Shown one piece after another: positions 10,622 to 22,423 of a stretch of DNA of 64,000 nucleotides; within the stretch, counting starts at the first letter, position 1, and the number at the start of each line of letters is the position of its first letter. Both the position numbers and the translations under genes were made by a program. The DNA lies in the NCBI GenBank assembly GCA_020746835.1, contig JAGPNK010000006.1, positions 372,001-436,000 on the forward strand, read 5' to 3'. Under the pieces are notes generated by a model. That model did no database searches. It was not told where the DNA came from and saw only the letters and a list, made by a program, of their open reading frames with translations. Source of the DNA: Stachybotrys elegans (taxonomy: Eukaryota; Ascomycota; Sordariomycetes; Hypocreales; Stachybotryaceae).

Positions 10622-12458
10622 CTACATCGGCGACGGCACATAGGGATCGAAGCCAACCCGCCGTTCCGTCTCGCTCCGTACTTTGGCGTGCGTTTCGCCT
10701 ACTATGCCCGTCGTCGACGTCTCCTCGAGAAAGAATGTCAAGATGTGGTCGGGGATGGCCAGATGCGACGTCTGCTGGAACTCTTGAAGGCCCGCCAGCC
10801 GGATCAGCATCTCTAGTAGAGACAACGAGCTCGTGAGGGCGCGAAATGGCGACCTGTCCATGAAATCCCGGGAGTCCTGCTCTAGAGAAGCATCGTTGCA
10901 TGTGCTGCCGTCGCCGGGGCAGTGCGGCGTCACCTCTGCAGCTGGGCGCCCTGATAGAGACAGGCTGCGTAATTGACTGATGAAGTTTGCATCGACGTTT
11001 CCTCTCGGCTGCAATACCTGCGGGTCAGCCACTTCTGGTTGCCCTTCATCATCGCTCGAGTAGTCGGCAGTGTTGTCAGAGCCCTCTAAAATCTCTTCGT
11101 CTTCCACAAACATTTCCATCGCTATCCATTCCGGGTCGAGCTGTCTCGGAAATCCAGTATGGGGGATGCTAGTTGACTGCGTTTTAGCCTCGGTGGTTCC
11201 CTGCGAGAATGACTCCCTATGGAGTTGTCTGTCGATCTCAGCCTGTACGTCATCGCAATCTGCGGCTTGGATCTGTGAAACTGCGCTTGTAGCCTCTGGC
11301 ACCTGTCCAACTACGCCGGCGCTCTGTTGGGTGCAAACGTCCCGCTTTAGCAACAGTACCGGGCTGTTTTCGTCCAAGGGGTCATCGCCAATATTCAAGA
11401 TCTTGCCTGTGTCGGTATAAAAGATCTTAGACACCTGGTGGACAGGAACCAGCTCTTGGATGCCAATACAAGGGTTGCTTGGATTGCCAAGGGCATTCTC
11501 AATACCTTCGTGCATTCGGCCATCGTCAAGATCCTGTATGATTTCCAAGTAATACTCGTATCGGGTAGCGTTTGCGGTTTGGGCAGCTCGGCACAATCTG
11601 ACTCGCCCTTTGTGAATGACTTCCTGCCATAGCGGCTTTCTCTCACCTTCGCCGAGGCCATAAGGTGCCCGCCCCTTGGACTCTGGATTTTTCGAAGGAT
11701 CATTGCCATCATCGTGTTTTGACGTTGGTTGAGTCACAGACGCATGGCCCTTGAATAGCATATACAAGGAGAGGACAAAGACAGGCCCAATCTGAACAGG
11801 GCGAGATGGATTTTGAGCATGCTGTGTATCACCAATGATCAGGAGTGTACTCGCTTGCAACAGCCTCGATGGCGAGATTCCTGCTGGGAGGGACGACGAA
11901 AGACTCTCACCCGAGGCAGTTATTGCCAACTGCAGCAGAGGTATCTCGCGATCTATGCGGTCGAGCAGGAGCTTGATTTCAGCTATTATCCCAAGGAGAG
12001 GTTGTTTCGCCGCAATTTTGTGGCTGCTAGCGTCTGTGCTGGCCGCTGCCTCGGCTCGACGCCCCAAGAGGTTGATGTCTGCATGAAGAGACCTTGCCAG
12101 AGGGAGTGCAGCAGCGAGAAACGCATTACCTCGACCCGACCTGGGACGACTTGTTAGAACATTTGGAGGTGGCACGTCAGGGTACGTACTTGAGCTCTAC
12201 TAGATCTATCACTGGCGATATGACCTGTCAAGGTAAGGCAAGGTAAGTTATGGTCCTCTGAAGCATGGTCTGACATACCTGCATCTTGCTATCCAGTACT
12301 TCGCGAAGCGACCTCAGTTCCTATTCGAGGGGCTCATCGCTGGCAGAGTTGATTAGCTGCGAGACTTGGCTGACCGCAGCTCTTGCAGTCAATGCAACTC
12401 CCGATCTTATGGCATATCGCATTGCCTGAACGCCCACGGTCGCAAGAAATTCGTCCAT
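10622..12458 (-). CDS. Yrb30-type RanGTP-binding protein with an in-frame TAG in exon 1
   Basis: Minus-strand exons are 12458-12279, 12224-12190 and 12149-10622, with introns 12278-12225 and 12189-12150. The product looks like the fungal Ran-binding family (S. cerevisiae Yrb30): start MDEFLATVGVQAMRYAIRSG, then VISPVIDLVEL, RSGRGNAFLAAALPLARSLH, and SRLLQASTLLIIGD and VGPVF-type motifs (here IGPVFVLSLYMLFKG). Family members bind Ran-GTP in nucleocytoplasmic transport; that role is inferred from the family. Codon 46 (minus-strand TAG, plus 12321-12323) interrupts exon 1. The flanking reading is continuous and family-like: SQLINSASDEPLE before it and ELRSLREVLDSKMQ after it. A 54-nt GTCAGC...TAG intron could formally remove the stop, but its donor is weak and it would delete family-like sequence. 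Without the stop the protein is about 580 residues. Confidence 0.75.
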
Positions 12459-13275
12459 GGCGACAAGAAGAAGAGTGGTAAAAGGGAGGAGAAGTTAAAG
12501 ATGCAACAGGGAAATTCCAAGCTCAATAAAAAAAATGACGGAATTCCAACATGTCTTTTTGGCGCCCCGTTTGCTATTTTCATGCCCAACAACTGCTGTA
12601 CATTATCTGCTGTGAACGCAACAGGGTATTCCTTGCATTGTGGGATTGTGAGGCGTACAGATGCCTGATGGAGGGGGAGGGGCAAGAGCACAGTGCGAGG
12701 TGACAGAACCACTTACCTGGGACCAGCCTTGTATGCACGCGGGTTGAAGGCGCAGAGCTTGACTCATCATGGTAATGATAGATATGAGGTGTTGGACAAT
12801 AGTTTGTGTTTCTGGATTAGGAATCTCAAAGTCATAGCTATTTAATTTCTGTTGTGACTCACAGTCGGACACTGCTGTTCTTGTATCAAGAAATGCCCAC
12901 TTGACTCAGAAAGGCGGCCTGGAAGGTATAGGAACAGTGCACAAAACTGCTACGCACGGTACCAACCCCTCCAAGCGGACGACACTCAAGCATCTTGCCT
13001 CATTTGGTGGGGCTCGAATTTTCACCTCATCCACGACAATCCCGCGACACTATCTTCAGGCTTGAGTGTTGCGTCAGATTCAGCCTGTCTGTGCCTAAGC
13101 GTTCGAGCTTTTGTCAGGCATATAACTCCGGAGCCATCGACCCCTCCCCGTCGTCCGACTTCTGTCAGCCATATAGCGGATCGACTACACCGAGACCAAG
13201 CCAAGGTCGTCATCACAGACATTCTTTCGTTCTGCACAATACGAGCCGTAAACCTACGCCGAAACAACCGTCGAA
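12459..13275. other. Divergent promoter region between the Yrb30-like gene and eRF3
   Basis: No supported gene. The last ~150 bases before 13276 are the probable eRF3 leader. Short open frames on both strands lack domains. Confidence 0.5.
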
Positions 13276-15568
13276 ATGTCGCACCTCAACTCCTGGGAGG
13301 ACGATCCCTCGGCTCAGGACGAGAACCTGTCGCGACAGGCCCAGCAGCAGCTCAACATGAACCCCGCCCAAGGACGAGGAAACTTCCGGCCCAACGTCGC
13401 CTCTTTCCAGCCCACGGCTCAGACCTTCCAGCCCGGTCAGGGCTTCGGCGGCGGCGGCTACAACCCTCAGTTCCAGCAGCAGCAGTACTACCAGCAAGGA
13501 TACTACCAGCAGTACGGCGGCCAGCAGGGCCAGCAGGGCTATGACCAATACAACCAGACATATGGCGGTGGCTTTGCGCAAGGCTATAACCAAGGATACG
13601 GTGGGTGGCAGACAGCTAATTCAGCCATGGAGGTGCATCGGCTAATTGGATACAGGAGGCGGCTACCCTCAGTACGGCCAGCAGCAAGCACAGAATGCTC
13701 AGCAAGCTCCCCCTGCGCAGCCCGCCCAGAAGCAGCCCGCCCAAGCCGCCCCTGCTGCGGCTCCTGCGGCGCCGGCCGCCGCTGGTCCTCAGCCTGTAGC
13801 AACTAAGGAGGGCGGAACCAAGGTTCTGAGCATCGGAGGGGATGCCGCTGCACCCAAGCCCAAGGCCAAGGTCCTATCTCTGTCAGCCGCCGTTACTGGT
13901 GCTGCCACCAAGGAGAAGGAAGAGGCCAAGGCGGACGCGAAACCCGAGCCCACTTCCACGCCCGAAGCTGGCCAGAAGGCGACGGCGACCAAGGCTATTG
14001 CAAAGACGGGCGAGAAGGCCGGCAAGGGTGCCAGTGCCAGCGGCAAGACATCTCCCACTCCTTCGTCTGGCCGTTCCAGCCCCTCTGGGCCGGGTGAGAA
14101 GAAGGCTCAGCGCGACGCCGACGCCGTTACCAAGGAACAGGCGGCCGATGTTGACGATGAGACCTTGAAGGAAATTTATGGCAAGGAGCACGTCAACATC
14201 ATCTTCATCGGACACGTCGATGCTGGCAAGTCTACTCTGGGTGGCTCCATTCTCTGGACCACTGGAATGGTTGACGAACGTACCATGGACAAGTACAAGA
14301 AGGAGGCCAAGGACTTGGGTCGTGAGTCTTGGTACCTGTCCTGGGTCATGGATATCAACAAGGAGGAACGATCCCAGGGTAAGACGGTCGAAGTCGGCCG
14401 TGGTTTCTTCGAGACGGAGAAGCGCAGATACAGTATCCTCGATGCTCCCGGCCACAAGACCTACGTTCCCAACATGATTGGTGGTGCCTCGCAAGCCGAC
14501 GTTGGTATTCTGGTCATCTCAGCACGTAAGGGCGAGTACGAAACTGGTTTCGAGAGAGGTGGCCAGACCCGCGAGCACGCCATGTTGGCCAAGACGCAGG
14601 GTGTCAACAAGCTCATTGTAGCCATCAACAAGATGGATGACCCCACGGTCGAGTGGTCCCACGAGCGTTACCTGGAGTGCAGCACCAAGCTGTCGCAGTT
14701 CCTAAAGGGTACAGGCTACAACCTCAAGACGGACGTCTTCTTCATCCCCGTTGCTGCCCAGCAGTCGATGAACATCAAGGATCGCATCCCCGAGGGTGTG
14801 GCGCCGTGGTGGACTGGCCCCTCGCTGTTGGAGTACCTCGACAGCATGAAGGCCCTGGAGCGCAAGGTGAATGCGCCCTTCATGATGCCCGTCAACGCCA
14901 AGTACCGTGATATGGGTACCATGATTGACGGCAAGATCGAAGCTGGTGTGGTCAAGAAGGGCATGAGCCTGATCATGATGCCCCGAAAGGAGAAGGCTGA
15001 AGTTACCGCTGTGTACGGAGAGCAGGAGGATGAGATTGGCATCGCCCAGTGCGGTGACCAGGTGCGCATGAGGCTGAGGGGTATCGAGGAAGAAGATATC
15101 CTGCCCGGCTTTGTGCTGTGCTCGCCCAAGCGACCGGTGCACTGCGTGTCCGAGTTTGAGGCTCAGATTCGCATCCTGGAGCTCAAGTCTATCCTGACTT
15201 CGGGCTTCAACTGCGTTCTGCACGTGCACTCGGCAATCGAGGAGGTTACCTTTGCAGCCCTCCTTCACAAGCTGCAGAAGGGCACCAACCGCAAGAGCAA
15301 GAACCCACCAACCCATGCCAAGAAGGGCGATAGCATTATCGCGCGGATGCAGGTCATTGGCGGCGCGGGCTCAGTCTGCGTGGAGAAGTTCGAGGACTAC
15401 CCCCAGATGGGTCGATTCACATTGCGAGACCAGGTACGTTGTAGCGGGATCCGCCATGTCTAGGATCGCCCTCGAGCACGAGGCAAGTGGAAACGTGGAA
15501 CTAACGAGCCGTCTACTTAGGGTCAAACGATTGCCATTGGCAAGATCACCAAGCTTATCAACGAATAA
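13276..15568 (+). CDS. SUP35: Translation termination factor eRF3 (SUP35)
   Basis: GTPase partner of eRF1 in stop-codon decoding and peptide release. Exons are 13276-13600, 13656-15433 and 15521-15568 (716 residues). The N-domain (about residues 1-140) is rich in Gln, Gly, Tyr and Asn (QFQQQQYYQQGYYQQYGG, GYDQYNQTYGGG), the composition that makes yeast Sup35 prion-forming. A Lys/Ala/Glu/Pro-rich M-like linker follows. The EF-Tu-type G domain starts near residue 290 with GHVDAGKST (G1), then DAPGHK (G3) and NKMD (G4); C-terminal domains 2 and 3 are complete (FEDYPQMGRFTLRDQ|GQTIAIGKITKL). The first intron (13601-13655) sits inside the Q/Y/G-rich region, and the last intron leaves a terminal exon of only 48 nt. 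Full-length and intact. Confidence 0.97.
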
Positions 15569-18500
15569 ATGAGTATCATGTTGCCGATACACCACTAGAG
15601 GGCAAAATGGGAGGGCCAAGACTAGAAGCGAGCGCAGGCGGCAGGCAAAGAGGCGGGCACGGCTGGTACACAAGAGGTAGGGGATGAGAACGAGAGACCG
15701 GGGAGCACGGCTCGAACGAGGGACAAGCCGGCAGGACGAGACTGCTGCTGCTGCTGCTGCCCAAACGATGCCAAGCTGCGTTCTTGCTTCAGGTAGTTTC
15801 TGTTGACATGTAGCGAGAAAAAGTCCTTTACTGTCACGAGGCATTGGCACTTACGACTCACGGACCGAGCAAGGACGGGGGTCGAAGAACACGTCAGAGT
15901 CTTGTTGTAGGGGGCGGTAACCGTACTCGAGAAAGTAAAAGCATGAAAGGGTCGTGTAGGTGGAAATAGAACCAACAGAGAAAAAATAGATGGTCATTTT
16001 CCACGATAATGCGGTGTGGCCGTGGCAGGTGACCATGGTGTAAGTCAGGCGAAGGCGACCAGAGTGCCGCTATTTGGTCCTAGCGAGGCCAGTCCCTGCT
16101 AGGAGTTACGTACTCGAATTCTCGTATGAGAAGGGGCCCACGTCGGTTTGACGAGAATCCAAATGCAGGACAGAGAAAAGAAAAGAAGAAAAAGCAGCAC
16201 GGCACTGTAAGAGATGCTAGTAGGGGACGTGATGAAACAGAGCCAGCCAACCTTGGAGCAGGCAGTCCTGCAGTGCGTGAGACGGAGGTGGCCAAGGAAA
16301 GCCTAACGGCATGTGCAGTTAGTTTCATTGCGGGGTGAGCAGGGGAGGGGGTGTGCGAACGATAAGGATGAAGGTAGGTGAAGAAAGAGCGAAAATGAAC
16401 CGGGACGAGTCGGGATCCAAAGCAGCGGACGAAGTAATCACATACACAGGGACTGGTGGAAGGGGCATCAAGGGCATCAAGGAACGACCGGGGCCTTCGG
16501 TCGGTGTGGGACCAGGAACAGGCGGGCTCCACACCGATACCGACCATGGGAGACATCGGGTCCTTCGGGTGTGAAATGGAGGCAGTCGGGACAGCGGCAT
16601 CGAAGCGCGCACGTCTGTCTGGGTTAGAGTGGGATTCAGATGAGCTTCAAAAGGGAGCAGTTCGGCAGATGACCACGGGCTTCGGCCGAGACGAGAAAGC
16701 GCCCTGATACGAGAGCATATAGGGTGAAAAATATGGCAACGTCGGGAGCTCAGGTGCCGGAGACGTGTCCGGGAGGGCAGAGGGCAGAGGGCAGAGGGGG
16801 GAGAGTGGAGGAGCGCGCGCCAGCTTGGCCAGGGCTGTGCGAATCAAGGCGGGTGCTAATCTGACGTAACGGGGCGGAGTCGGATGTGCAATGGGCATGT
16901 GGAAGAGCATGAAGGCATGGCATGGCATTGGCATGGAGGGGCATTTTCGTTACCCCTCCGCGACCCCAAACAGCACCTCTGGCAGGCAAACTATGGGGTC
17001 TGGGGCAGGCCTGGGCAAGCCTGGGCAGGCTGGGAAATGAGGGCGCGGAGAAATTCGGAACTGCCATCGTGGAGACTCGGAGAGGGCCATCGGGCAGCGT
17101 TTGGCAGGGCAGCCAATCAGCGGGCAAAACGGTGTGCCGGTTAGGAAAACGACGGGCAGATTCCGGGAAAAGTTGGGCCATGCCATGCTATTGTTTTCGT
17201 CATGATTCGGGGTTGCAGGCATATGATGGTTTTTTTTTGTCCATGTCGTCTTTTACATGGGTGATTTGGGGAGGGGGGTGTGCATTATGTTGGCAGTGAT
17301 GGCCCTTTCTTCCGATGGTTCACGATGTGCGTGTAAGCTGAATAGATGAATGAAGCATAAGATGCGGAACGGAACGGAGCAGCATATGCAGGACCAACAA
17401 CGGGACGCGATAATGTGGACGGGTGCTGCTGAATCGGTACCTGAACATGGAAGGGATTTTTTGATTTTAGGGTTACGCTGCATTGCCGTGTTATCCATTC
17501 ATCTAAGTACTTACCTAGTAATCTCTGCGGGCGAAATGATAAAACAATAAAACAATGAAATAAAAATAAAATAAAATAAAAATCATCCCAAGCGGAATGA
17601 ATGGTGAGAACCACATACGGAAAATGGAAATATTTCATGTGCCCTTCCCACGGGAACCATCACCAAACTACCAGGGCCGCCGACGGGAGCGAAGCTGGCC
17701 CAGGACAGCTGGAAGCCATGCTTGCCATGGACTGGTCTAGGCCGCCAAGCATTGGGGAAGCGCTCTAGTTAGATCGTGGGGTCGGCAAGACATGGGAGGC
17801 CGCAGAGACAGATGCAGAGAGAGCCCGTCCCACTTGTTTTCTTCTCAAGCAGGAACTAGGGTCACGTCGTAAACTTTTCTTCCCCTCCGTCCCCTTTCGG
17901 TGCATGACCAGGCCATGACAACATCGTGGGCCTTGGCATACGCACAGGACTGGGCTTGTTTCCACGGGGTTGTGGTGCTTTCCCGCGGTCCCAGGGCATC
18001 ATGTACGGGGCAGTCATTCGATGTCCCGTTCGGCCGGCCGAGGGGATACGTACGAACAGAGGCAAGATTTGTTTAATACTGCACGACATTATAATATTGA
18101 AAATCAATTTCCATCTTTGGGCATGAGAATAAAAAGAAAAAGATAAGACCTGCATGCATCATGTACATTACTGGCAATTGGTTGGTGGAGGCGTCGCATC
18201 GGGAGGAAGGAAGGAAATGTACGGACGAAGGTGAGGCAGGTACCTGTGCATGACACACATGCTGGAACGGAACTCACTAAACACATGCACCCGGCTTTCT
18301 CCTGCCTTTTTGCCGAGGGAGCCCAGCGGCAGGCAGAATTCAACCTCACCTCATCCTGAACCGTGATTACGCCCACAGCGCAGCAGACGACAGCGCGGAA
18401 CCAGCACGAATTGTCTGCATCTGCGCGCTTCTGCTTCATTCTTTTGTTTAGCTAACGGGGTTGGAAGCTACGAATTGATCCCCACCAACCCGCTCCGTTG

Positions 18501-19548
18501 GGGCTACATATTGTGCACAAAGAAAAGAAGGATCAGGAAGAAAAGAAAATAGCAGGAAAAAAGAGGGACGACGGCGATGCTCGTGCCCAGAATAATCCGC
18601 TTGCTAGCTTGCTAGGACGAAGCTGGAATGGGCCTGGTCGCCACTCTGCGACGGGCCAGACTTGTGGCTCGACGCTTGTCCTCGTCCTCGTCCACATCCA
18701 CATCCACATCCACATCCGCACGCACGGCGATGATCATGACGCGCGACGATAAGCCGCCTCGGGGCAACGGCAGCATGCTCTCGGTGCCCCTCCTGCCCGC
18801 CGTCATCACTTCGTCTGCGCTTGATGCCCCTCGATGTCCTCGTTTGGCTGCGGCGGGAGGGGTTGGTGGTGTTAATGCTGCGCAAGCATATAAAGGTGAA
18901 TGGCGATTCTGTTTCTCTATTCAAGCCCGCTTTTGACTTTCACAGACCTACGCCTACTAAAAACACAAACTCCACTGTTTCCTCTGTGATATCACATTCT
19001 ACACTTTCTGGCCTCTCGCCTCTCCCGTATGACAAAACTTAGTCCTGGCCAGCCCCTGATCTGTCCCTCCTCCTTATCCACCTTCATTCCCAAGCCCGCC
19101 CGCTTCTCCATCCAAGCAACGACCCGGCCCAAGAATTCCAAGAGCCTGACTTGACAGGGGGTTTCTCAGTCTTTTTTCGTCGTGTAGGCTACCTCCGGCA
19201 CTATCACCAGCACCAAGCGCCCGCCAGCCGCTGGCCTCCCGATCAGCTCCACCGCTTCTTCCGACATATCCTCGTCCCCGTCTTCGACCGCCGAGCCTTC
19301 TTCCCCACAAAGCCGTCTGTACCATTGCGCGGCTCTCTAGGCCTTACTATCCTCGGCTTCCTCTGCCCAGCTGCCATCTCGCGGCTCCCTGCCCTTGCCG
19401 CTATTCCACCCGCGGGCGTCTACCCCCCTGGCCACTCTCCTTCTCTCTGCGGGTCTCCCCGTAGCCTTTCGCTATCTACACGCCCCCTCCCCGGACCCGA
19501 GGTCTTCCATCGGCTCGATTCGTGAGAGGCCTTCGAACATTAAAGACC
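15569..19548. other. Gene-poor 4-kb interval between eRF3 and PEPCK
   Basis: I find no gene here. Both strands carry only short compositional open frames with no recognisable domain or consistent exon chain. It contains repeated GGGCAGGC/GCCTGGGC words near 17003-17030, an AT-rich patch near 17545-17585 (AAATAAAATAAAATAAA), and four TCCACA hexamers at 18691-18714. From about 18940 it becomes pyrimidine-rich and is probably the PEPCK promoter and long leader, with a TATA element at 18889-18895. Confidence 0.5.
18889..18895 (+). promoter_or_regulatory. Possible TATA box for PEPCK
   Basis: TATAAAG stands about 650 bp upstream of the first PEPCK ATG and just before a long C/T-rich leader. Strongly regulated gluconeogenic genes often have a TATA box. 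The distance implies a long 5' UTR, perhaps with its own intron. Placement is inference. Confidence 0.35.
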
Positions 19549-22423
19549 ATGAAGGACCCCGTTCTCAGAGTTGGATCTCCCTACATCAATCCTTCCATCA
19601 AAGGCCCAGTCTCTAGACTTCAGGAACAAGGCACAGATTTGCGCAAGAGTATGTCGTCCTTTGCCCTTCTTCCTCTTCTTCTTCTTCTCCCTTCACCACT
19701 CATTCCGCTTCCCGTCTCTCCGCCTGAACGAACCTCTTGACTTACACGAACCTCGTCTAGTGATTTCCAACAACGTTAACAAGACTGCCCTCCACCCCGG
19801 TGGTGTTGCGTAAGTTCTCCTCCTGTTACCACCCTCTCCGACCGGCTCGGGCGACTTGCTCTGTGGTCGCCCCAGGTCATCTTGCAGTCTCATGAGCTAA
19901 CTCTTGTGCCATAGTCCTCACCGCGAGCACACGGAGCTCGGTATGCCACGTGAAGCCCACGTCCCCTACGTTCCAGCGTTAACACCACTACAGAGGAGGA
20001 GCTCCACGAGACTGCCCACATCGACTACGACCGCGTCGCCATTGTAAGCTTCTCCGTGGCTACGGCATGTCACAGCTCGGTCATCCCGGGAACTGACAAA
20101 GAACACACAGATCGCCAACCCTTCCGTTGCAGCCCTGTACGAAGATGCTCTGGTAAGCCGATCCAACCAGTTTTGTGGCGCCACAGCAGTGACTGACATG
20201 TGAACAGGTCTACGAGTCAGGCTCTGCCATTACCTCCAGCGGTGCCCTCACTGCCTACTCTGGCGCCAAGACTGGTCGCTCCCCTCTCGACAAGCGAATT
20301 GTCAAGGAGCCTTCATCAGAGGAGCACATCTGGTACGTTGCGACTGCTCTCCCTTCCAGGCTCCCAATGCCTCTCAACTTGATGGAATTAAGCTAACCCT
20401 GGGTCTAGGTGGGGTCCCGTTAACAAGCCCATGAGCCAGGAGGTACGAATGAATCATTTCGCTCCCAAGCGACTTTCCTGTGGCCAATCATTTCCCCCAC
20501 TATCCCTTCGCATTCCCTCATCACCGATGTTCCCTTACTTCGGCGCTACGAGCACCTACCATCCGAGCAAAACGCCTCTGAATGAGACGGGTCAGCTGGC
20601 TTCTGGATTGTCAATGGTTTCGGGCTGGTGCCGGGCTGGATTGGATTGGACAGGGCCAGGCTACGAGGTCAGACAGGCGCCATGCAGCTTTCCATTTCAT
20701 GGAAAGATTGCGGTCGCGTGCCGTCTCTGGTTTCTGTTCTAGCCCTGGCCCTGGTCCAATCCCCTGGCCCAATCGGCATGCTGCCCCTGCAACCCCGCAA
20801 AATCCCAACTCATGCCGGCCTTGCAGCCGAGCTAGAGTCTTTGCGGCGATATTTCCCGAAGCCCGATGCCAGCCGCTCTTGTTTTCATCATGGCGTCGTT
20901 GGCTTTGATGGCGGTGGTCACGAGCTCAGCACAGCCCAGCATAGCCCATTCTCTCATTCTTGATTTAGCCGCCCATGTTTGATGATGGTTTAGGACATTC
21001 AGCTGACAGTGTGATTCACAGGTCTGGAAGATCAACCGTGAGCGTGCCGTCGACTACCTCAACACCCGTAACCGCATCTACGTTGTGGACGGCTATGCCG
21101 GCTGGGATGAGAAGTACAGAATCCGCGTCCGCGTTATCTGCGCCCGCGCCTACCATGCTCTCTTCATGCGCAACATGCTCATCCGCCCTCCTCGTGAGGA
21201 GCTGGAGCACTTCCACCCCGACTACACCATCTACAATGCTGGTTCTTTCCCTGCCAACCGTTACACCGAGGGTATGACCTCGGCTACCTCCGTTGCCATC
21301 AACTTCTCTGCCAAGGAGATGGTCATCCTCGGTACTGAGTATGCTGGTAAGTATAGTTTGCCACTTCGCGTGCCCTTTCCTTTCTGATGCTAATTTTCCT
21401 GTAGGTGAAATGAAGAAGGGAGTCTTCACTGTTCTCTTCTACGAGATGCCCATCAAGCACAACGTCCTGACCCTGCACTCCTCCGCCAACGAGGGCAAGA
21501 ACGGCGACGTCACCGTCTTCTTCGGTCTGTCAGGAACTGGCAAGACCACTCTCTCTGCCGACCCCAACCGTGCCCTGATCGGCGACGACGAGCACTGCTG
21601 GAGTGACCGTGGCGTCTTCAACATTGAGGGAGGATGCTACGCCAAGTGCATTGGCTTGTCTGAGGAGAAGGAGCCCGATATCTTTGGTGCCATCCGCTTC
21701 GGATCCGTCCTCGAGAACGTCGTCTTCGACCCCGAGACCCGCCAGGTCGACTACGATGATGCCACTCTCACCGAGAACACCCGCTGCGCCTACCCCATCG
21801 AGTACATCAGCAACGCCAAGATCCCTTGCCTGTCTGAGAACATGCCTACCAACATCATCCTCCTGACCTGCGACGCCCGTGGTGTCCTCCCTCCCATCTC
21901 CAAGCTCGACCGCTCTCAGACCATGTTCCACTTCATCTCTGGTTACACCTCCAAGATGGCCGGTACCGAGGAGGGTGTCACTGAGCCCCAGGCCACCTTC
22001 TCCAGCTGCTTCGCTCAGCCTTTCCTGGCTCTGCACCCCATGAAGTACGCCAAGATGCTGGCAGACAAGATTGAGCAGCACAAGGCCAACGCCTGGCTCC
22101 TCAACACCGGCTGGGTTGGTGCCGGTTTCGCCCAGGGCGGCAAGCGATGCCCCCTCAAGTATACTCGTGCTATCCTCGACGCCATCCACTCTGGTGAGCT
22201 CGCCAACGTCGAGTACGAGACCTACGACATCTTCAACCTCCAGGTCCCCAAGACCTGCCCCAACGTCCCCGCCGACCTGCTTAACCCCAAGAAGGCCTGG
22301 ACCGCTGGCGATGACAGCTTCAACAACGAGGTTGTCAAGCTCGCCAAGCTCTTCCGCGAAAACTTCACCAAGTACGAGAGCGAGGCCACCGAGGATGTCA
22401 TCAAGGCTGGACCTGCCGTCTAA
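19549..22423 (+). CDS. Phosphoenolpyruvate carboxykinase (ATP)
   Basis: Gluconeogenic enzyme converting oxaloacetate and ATP to PEP, CO2 and ADP in the cytosol. Nine exons fit in frame: 19549-19648, 19761-19809, 19915-19940, 19994-20043, 20111-20152, 20208-20332, 20409-20442, 21022-21346 and 21405-22423 (589 residues). Signature blocks are [50 protein letters not shown]-like [17 protein letters not shown], the P-loop [13 protein letters not shown] and [10 protein letters not shown], so it belongs to the ATP-dependent class. The intron after exon 1 splits an A|TG codon: starting at that Met would give about 556 residues, the usual length, whereas 19549 adds a 33-residue extension ([20 protein letters not shown]...). 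The 579-nt intron 20443-21021 is far larger than the other introns in the gene. This is the orthologue of fungal acuF/PCK1. Confidence 0.95.

Noticed and set aside
18628..18936. 102-codon frame starting MGLVATLRRARLVARRLSS, resembling a mitochondrial presequence
   Set aside because: Its Ser/Thr run is only the TCCACA hexamer repeat, both strands are equally open, and it runs into the presumed PEPCK promoter.
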